Translations under genes and position numbers: made by a program
Notes under the pieces: model-generated
The model's input: only the letters and a program-made list of their open reading frames with translations
Database searches by the model: none
Told to the model about the DNA's origin: nothing
Shown: positions 18,501 to 22,221 of the stretch, in pieces
Layout of the letters: every line of letters begins with the position of its first letter
Position numbering within the stretch: position 1 is the first letter of the stretch
NCBI GenBank assembly: GCA_001579985.1
Contig: LRSR01011831.1
Span: forward strand, 1-22,221
Origin: Hypsibius dujardini
Taxonomy: Eukaryota; Tardigrada; Eutardigrada; Parachela; Hypsibiidae
Reading direction: 5' to 3'
DNA length: 22,221 nucleotides

Positions 18501-20283
18501 ATTCTTGAGAAAATCTTAGTATTGAAAGTCTGGACATTGTAAAACTTTTTTACATTGAAAATCAGGACAAATGAAATCCTATAAAAATCAAATGAAATGA
18601 ATCGAATGAAATGGAATAATTTGCGGACTTTGATATTCTACCAAAAAATGCTCTTAGCAACGTTATTGAAACATATTTTATGAATGATCACTAATATAGG
18701 ACTAACTTATAACAAAATAAAGTGGACACGCTCTACCACGTTCTATCTCTGAAAATCGTCCCAAGAAAGTTTGACTGCAACTGTGATACTAATTACATAA
18801 ATGTGAAGTGGGATGCCATGACGAAGAGTTGATCAAGCAGGGTGTACATATACGAGTGGAGTGGAGTGGAGTGGAGTGGAGTGGAGTTCGGGTGGTTGTT
18901 GCAAACTGAATACTTACTTGGTAAAGAGTAAGACATCCCATTCTGAAAAGAATCGAAACATCACGCTTTAAATGTACCCAAGAAGTAGATTGTTTGACTT
19001 TTTCTAGAAATAATTAGTGTCATGAGTAAGTTTACTAAGACTGGTTTTTTTACGTGGGTTTTATGTAGGCCTTTACTGATGCCCCTTTCTACACATCATA
19101 TCGTCCTCCCACCTTTGGCAAGATATGGGCCCGCAACATAGCCTCCACAACCTACAAGAATGCAAGATTAACCAAGAAATTAAAACCACATAGATTGGAT
19201 GAATGTGATTTGGTCACACTTCATCGTCAGACGAATTCTTCGTCCTGTCTAGCGGAATATTTCATTGCAATTCCAAACATAGTGGAACTTATTAAGTTTA
19301 TCGAAATAAACTTTTTTTCATATTTCTTTATTCACAATTAGATTTGGAATAAACTTACTTCAGTCAACTATTTTTTAATAATAAAAGAGGGCGGACCTGT
19401 GTATATTTTCCAAAAAGAACAGACAATGTGACCATAGTTTTTTGGAAAATTTGCTCATAGCCTCGCCCCATGACATCCGAAACGCTCTCTGCTGATGACA
19501 AACGATGCCGAAAAGAATTCAGCATGTCTTTTGTTTTAAGTTAATAATATATTAATGATGATTAATATTTGTATTTTATCGGCCTTGCTAAGAGCAGTTT
19601 TTTGATAGAATATCAAATGTCCGAATAACAATGCAAGATTCCGTTTTAATGATTTTCAATGTAATAAATTTGTATTTTAGAAAAGATGATTTGATTGAAA
19701 AGTTTCGGTATCACCTTTTTCAAATTCCGCTTGGAATTGATTGGCATCGGCAAAATATTTTGGATGTCAAAGCGCGGAACTAAGACAGTTTCAATTTAGA
19801 AACTTTAGAGTGCCGCTTCAGAAACCACCGATTACTCCGCCCCTCGCTTCCAAAACATTTTGTTAGACAAGGTTTTTTTTATATAGGCGCACAGTACTAT
19901 ACGTAAAATGTCCCCAAAGGGTTGACGGTAGAAGAATGCCGGAGTAGACTTTCATACTGACCGGAAACGATGAGTGCTGTACAGCGATCAAACGCTCGCC
20001 TGTTGAAGTATTCCGTTAAGAGGAGAATTCCATTAACATCGGCGATCTCACAGATCGTGTCGCTCCGGTTGAAGAGCAAGGTCACCGAGAGGTTCAAATT
20101 AAAAGAATACTGTGAGTTGACAGTTGACTGGGCAACTTCCAAGGCTGCCCCGGTATTCGGCAGTGCAAACCCTCCCGGCACGTTCAACGGCATGGTACTA
20201 ATCAGTTCAAGTTGGAATGCTTTCACGGTCGCAATGATAGACAAAATGATGAGAGTCACCAAACATCTTTTACAGCCAAACAT
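15506..20283 (-). CDS. Natriuretic-peptide-receptor-like ectodomain receptor without cyclase
   Basis: Eight minus-strand exons: 20283-19962, 18287-17937, 17243-17200, 17080-17039, 16771-16637, 16433-16173, 16084-15946 and 15633-15506. All junctions are GT-AG and in frame, giving 473 aa. Residues 1-22 are a signal peptide (MFGCKRCLVTLIILSIIATV). The rest of the ectodomain follows the ANF-receptor / periplasmic-binding-protein fold: FALPNTGAALEVA, CTALIVS, AEYIDL...WVPP, LLLFFKWFHATVLL, RVFLMLGPTL, FRSVL.LTSFA, LYHIRETYNSVLLFA, and GPVFIDANGYRHVDFILLTF at about 365-385. The juxtamembrane motif VPRDVPVCGFSGLDGIC resembles the W-G-x-P-P-D-x-P-x-CGF...C region of natriuretic peptide receptors. The membrane helix is about 441-461, then 12 residues and TAA. 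It lacks kinase-homology and guanylyl cyclase domains, like NPR-C. Its ligand is unknown. Upstream in-frame ATG 20367 exists, but 20283 puts the signal peptide first. Confidence 0.85.
17145..17161. repeat. (CAAA)n microsatellite
   Basis: Four CAAA units inside intron 3 of the receptor gene. A short (AT)n tract at 16844-16857 lies in intron 4. Confidence 0.8.
17391..17640. repeat. Diverged ~137-bp tandem duplication
   Basis: TGACCAAAACCAAAATCT at 17391 recurs as TGACCAAAACCACAATCT at 17528. Both are followed by AAAAAAACGTT and a GGAAGTGGAGG / GGAAATGAGG stretch with G runs. It lies in receptor intron 2. Confidence 0.65.
18856..18887. repeat. (GGAGT)n pentamer microsatellite
   Basis: About six perfect GTGGA/GGAGT units inside receptor intron 1. 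Confidence 0.9.
18918..18942 (-). other. Candidate 25-nt micro-exon of the receptor gene
   Basis: The minus strand reads ATTCTTTTCAG, then 25 nt, then GTAAGTAT: strong acceptor and donor with nothing else around. Joined after exon 1 (phase 1) it encodes EWDVLLFT and ends in phase 2. That fits an acceptor at 18280 (TTACCAG) in exon 2 but not the one at 18287 used when it is skipped. Both combinations keep the main frame. Confidence 0.5.
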
Positions 20284-21738
20284 TTCAATTAAATATTGAG
20301 CAGTGACACGTTTGGAAGTATTCAACGAACGCAAGGCTCGCAAAGTACAGAGACTTTGGTCGATCAAATGGAAAAAATAGTTTGAAGGCTTAGTTAGAGT
20401 GTAATGTCAGTTAAACAGATTCTTTGACAAAGGGCGAAGAGAGTTATTGTGTATGAAAATCTGCTGCCGGAAGCATTGGGGTATATGCAAACGATGATGA
20501 CGAGTGTTGGGCTAGTTAGCGCTTAACATCAAAAGAGGATGCGTGACATATCTGAAGTTGGGAATTATAGTGAATATTTTTAGGATGAGAATTAAATTAC
20601 TACCGGCATGTCCGCGATGTCTCTAATTTGAGCTGACGTGCTCTCATATTGCGAAACATGTGATTTGTGTCGATCGTGTTAGAAACATGAAATTTCATTG
20701 AGTCTCAATCAGGACAATCATGCAAATCAAGATTCAGCAACCCGACGCAATAAAATATTAAAGGAAGGCTCTCGTGCAATTGTAACATATCATAGCGAGC
20801 TGGAGAGCACGGGAAAACGCCTTTCCGGAACAAGAAACAAGCTCACGAAAGGATTTCCGGTGAACTGCTTTCATATAAAACGTTTATGAGACGCCTCCAT
20901 TTTCTTGAGAATGGAACAACCTTCCGCTCTCCTTTGTTTCGATTCCTATTATTAGCGCTTACGACCGTGATCGTTATGGTGCACTGAAAATAAAACCGTA
21001 AGAGAGGCTACAACCATTGCTTCATTCCTTTTGGTCCTTGTAGTTAACTCTTACACTACAGACTACAATACAACTCTGTACGTTTACACCGACTGCTTAA
21101 ACGTCCGTAATTTCTCTAGGATATAGAGCAAATGTGTAGCGACGTACGAGGGCGGGATCCGGTAGGAGTTGCCACCAGTTAACTGAATATTGCTGGCGTC
21201 TACAAATATCACAATAACTAATCGGTTCCCTTAGTACACATAAAAAATAAAGTATGATAGGTCATACAAAAAGTCAAATTTTCACACAAATTATACACCA
21301 TTCCGCACAGAATTTGTGAGGTCGTTCTTAAGACGTGTGACCACTCTTTTCATTCGTCTAAATTTATGTGCACCGATATGTGTGAGCGTTCAAAATTTAC
21401 ACGCCATATTCACTCTTATTCGAAACGTGAGCAGGCTGTAAATTTTTAGAAAAATGACAGAATAAAAGTCTGTGCAAGGTCCCGGGGTTTGGCATCTTGT
21501 GAGACGCAATGGTGGGGTTTCTAATTTATTTTAAAACACGGCGGAATATATGTCCAAAAATAGTTTTGAAACAGTTTCAGCACTTTCGTGAAAAATTGCG
21601 AAGCTTACGCTTTCACGTTTCACGGCTGTGAGAAGACTGGAACAATATTCAGGCTCTATTATAGCCCATCTGAACGAAGTTTTGAAAACAATGACCAGAA
21701 TTGTTTTCAAACTAACACAGGTAATAGCTTCATAAATT
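20284..21738. other. Intergenic stretch between two receptor genes
   Basis: It should hold the promoter of the complete receptor gene (right to left) and the 3' end of the next paralogue. No additional gene or clear promoter element is seen. Open frames here are short and motif-free. Confidence 0.4.
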
Positions 21739-21890
21739 TTAAATAAATCGAAAATTCGTTGGTTCTAGCCTCAATTTTTGAAAGAGATACCGTTTCAGCA
21801 GAATCCGAAACACTACAGCAATTGAAGCGATCGTCACAAGTACGAAGCAGATGAAGGTGATGCTGATTGTAACGATATGATCACCGTTGC
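21739..21890 (-). CDS. Last (membrane) exon of a further receptor paralogue, partial gene
   Basis: After an acceptor (TTTTACAG) the minus strand encodes GNGDHIVT, a membrane helix (ITFICFVLVTIASIAVVF) and a basic tail of about 23 residues (RILLKRYLFQKL...), ending at TAA 21739. Start phase 1 equals that of the membrane exons at 15506-15633 and 12646-12806. The DNA is clearly similar to the latter (shared ATCTGC.TCGTACT..TG.CGAT and GTGCTGAAACGGTA-like words). The rest of the gene must lie beyond the right edge. The tail is again too short for a cyclase. Confidence 0.65.
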
Positions 21891-22221
21891 CTGTAAAAGA
21901 TTCCGCTTGATGGAAGTTTTTTATTTCATGAAAACAAGAAGGAGTTCAAAACAAACATAAAATAAAATTAAACCTAATTTAAGTAAATTAAAACAAAATA
22001 AGAAGTCAAGAATTCTATAAAATTCAACTCATGAAATAAAAAATAACATAAAGTTAAGCGAAAAAATATAAAACAAAACAAATTGCAATAAACATTTAAT
22101 GGTTAGTTATTTTACTATTTTACAAGTCAGATGAATTAAATGACACACTAAGCAACTTCCATTCAAGAAATTCAAGTGTTTTTGTTCTTTTTTTTCATTT
22201 CGTTGCAATAAATTGTCTCAT
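21891..22221. other. AT-rich intron of the right-edge receptor paralogue
   Basis: Strongly A-rich on the plus strand with repeated AAATAAAA-type words. No exon seen; presumably the last intron of the partial receptor gene. Confidence 0.5.

Larger units (their letters stand above)
18624..19624. repeat. Inverted repeat arms in receptor intron 1
   Basis: 18624-18660 and 19585-19624 are reverse complements over about 38 bases with one mismatch and two single-base gaps (shared words TTTGATATTCTA and TGCTCTTAGCAA). A TACATTGAAAATCA word recurs outside both arms. They may be ends of an old roughly 1-kb element. In the pre-mRNA they would form a long stem. Confidence 0.75.

Noticed and set aside
20698-20889. 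63-codon plus-strand frame
   Set aside because: Short, no motif, no start or splice context, located between two minus-strand receptor genes.

Overview
The window is eukaryotic nuclear DNA, most likely from a small invertebrate. It has GT-AG introns of 65 nt to 1.7 kb, abundant CTGT/CTGTGT microsatellites, nonautonomous DNA transposons, and genes typical of animals: an RIIa-fold sperm/cilium-type protein and a tandem array of receptors with a natriuretic-peptide-receptor-like ectodomain. A tardigrade or similar ecdysozoan would fit, but the sequence alone does not prove the taxon.

Left part (1-5030): no gene I can defend. It holds a (GACA)n tract, a 382-bp MITE, a cluster of three adjacent palindromes followed by a 30-bp tandem repeat, and AT-rich DNA. 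At 5031-5827 (+) is a small RIIa-domain gene of about 222 aa. One in-frame TAG disappears if a 63-nt intron is removed. A (CTGT)n tract follows, and then a polyadenylation signal.

Centre (7060-11635): a six-exon (+) gene at 7779-10614 encodes a 452-aa delta-9 acyl-CoA desaturase with a C-terminal cytochrome b5 domain. This is the fungal OLE1 layout, and the splice phases are consistent throughout. Its introns hold hexamer microsatellites in opposite orientations and a MITE. A third MITE and a hAT-like AACCGG-rich element lie downstream.

Right part (12646-22221, minus strand): a receptor array. The middle member (20283-15506) assembles into eight exons with consistent phases and encodes 473 aa: signal peptide, ANF-receptor ligand-binding fold, CGF juxtamembrane motif, one membrane helix and a roughly 12-residue tail. 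No kinase-like or guanylyl cyclase domain follows. To its left are relics of a paralogue (exons matching 4, 5 and the membrane exon, with 6 and 7 missing). At the right edge is the last exon of another paralogue that continues outside the window. The long first intron of the middle gene contains a 25-nt micro-exon. Its inclusion appears frame-coupled to the choice between two acceptors 7 nt apart, and it lies in the loop of a roughly 38-nt inverted repeat.

The desaturase would act in ER lipid unsaturation, the RIIa protein in kinase-anchoring or ciliary complexes, and the receptors in extracellular ligand binding. I see no functional link between them.
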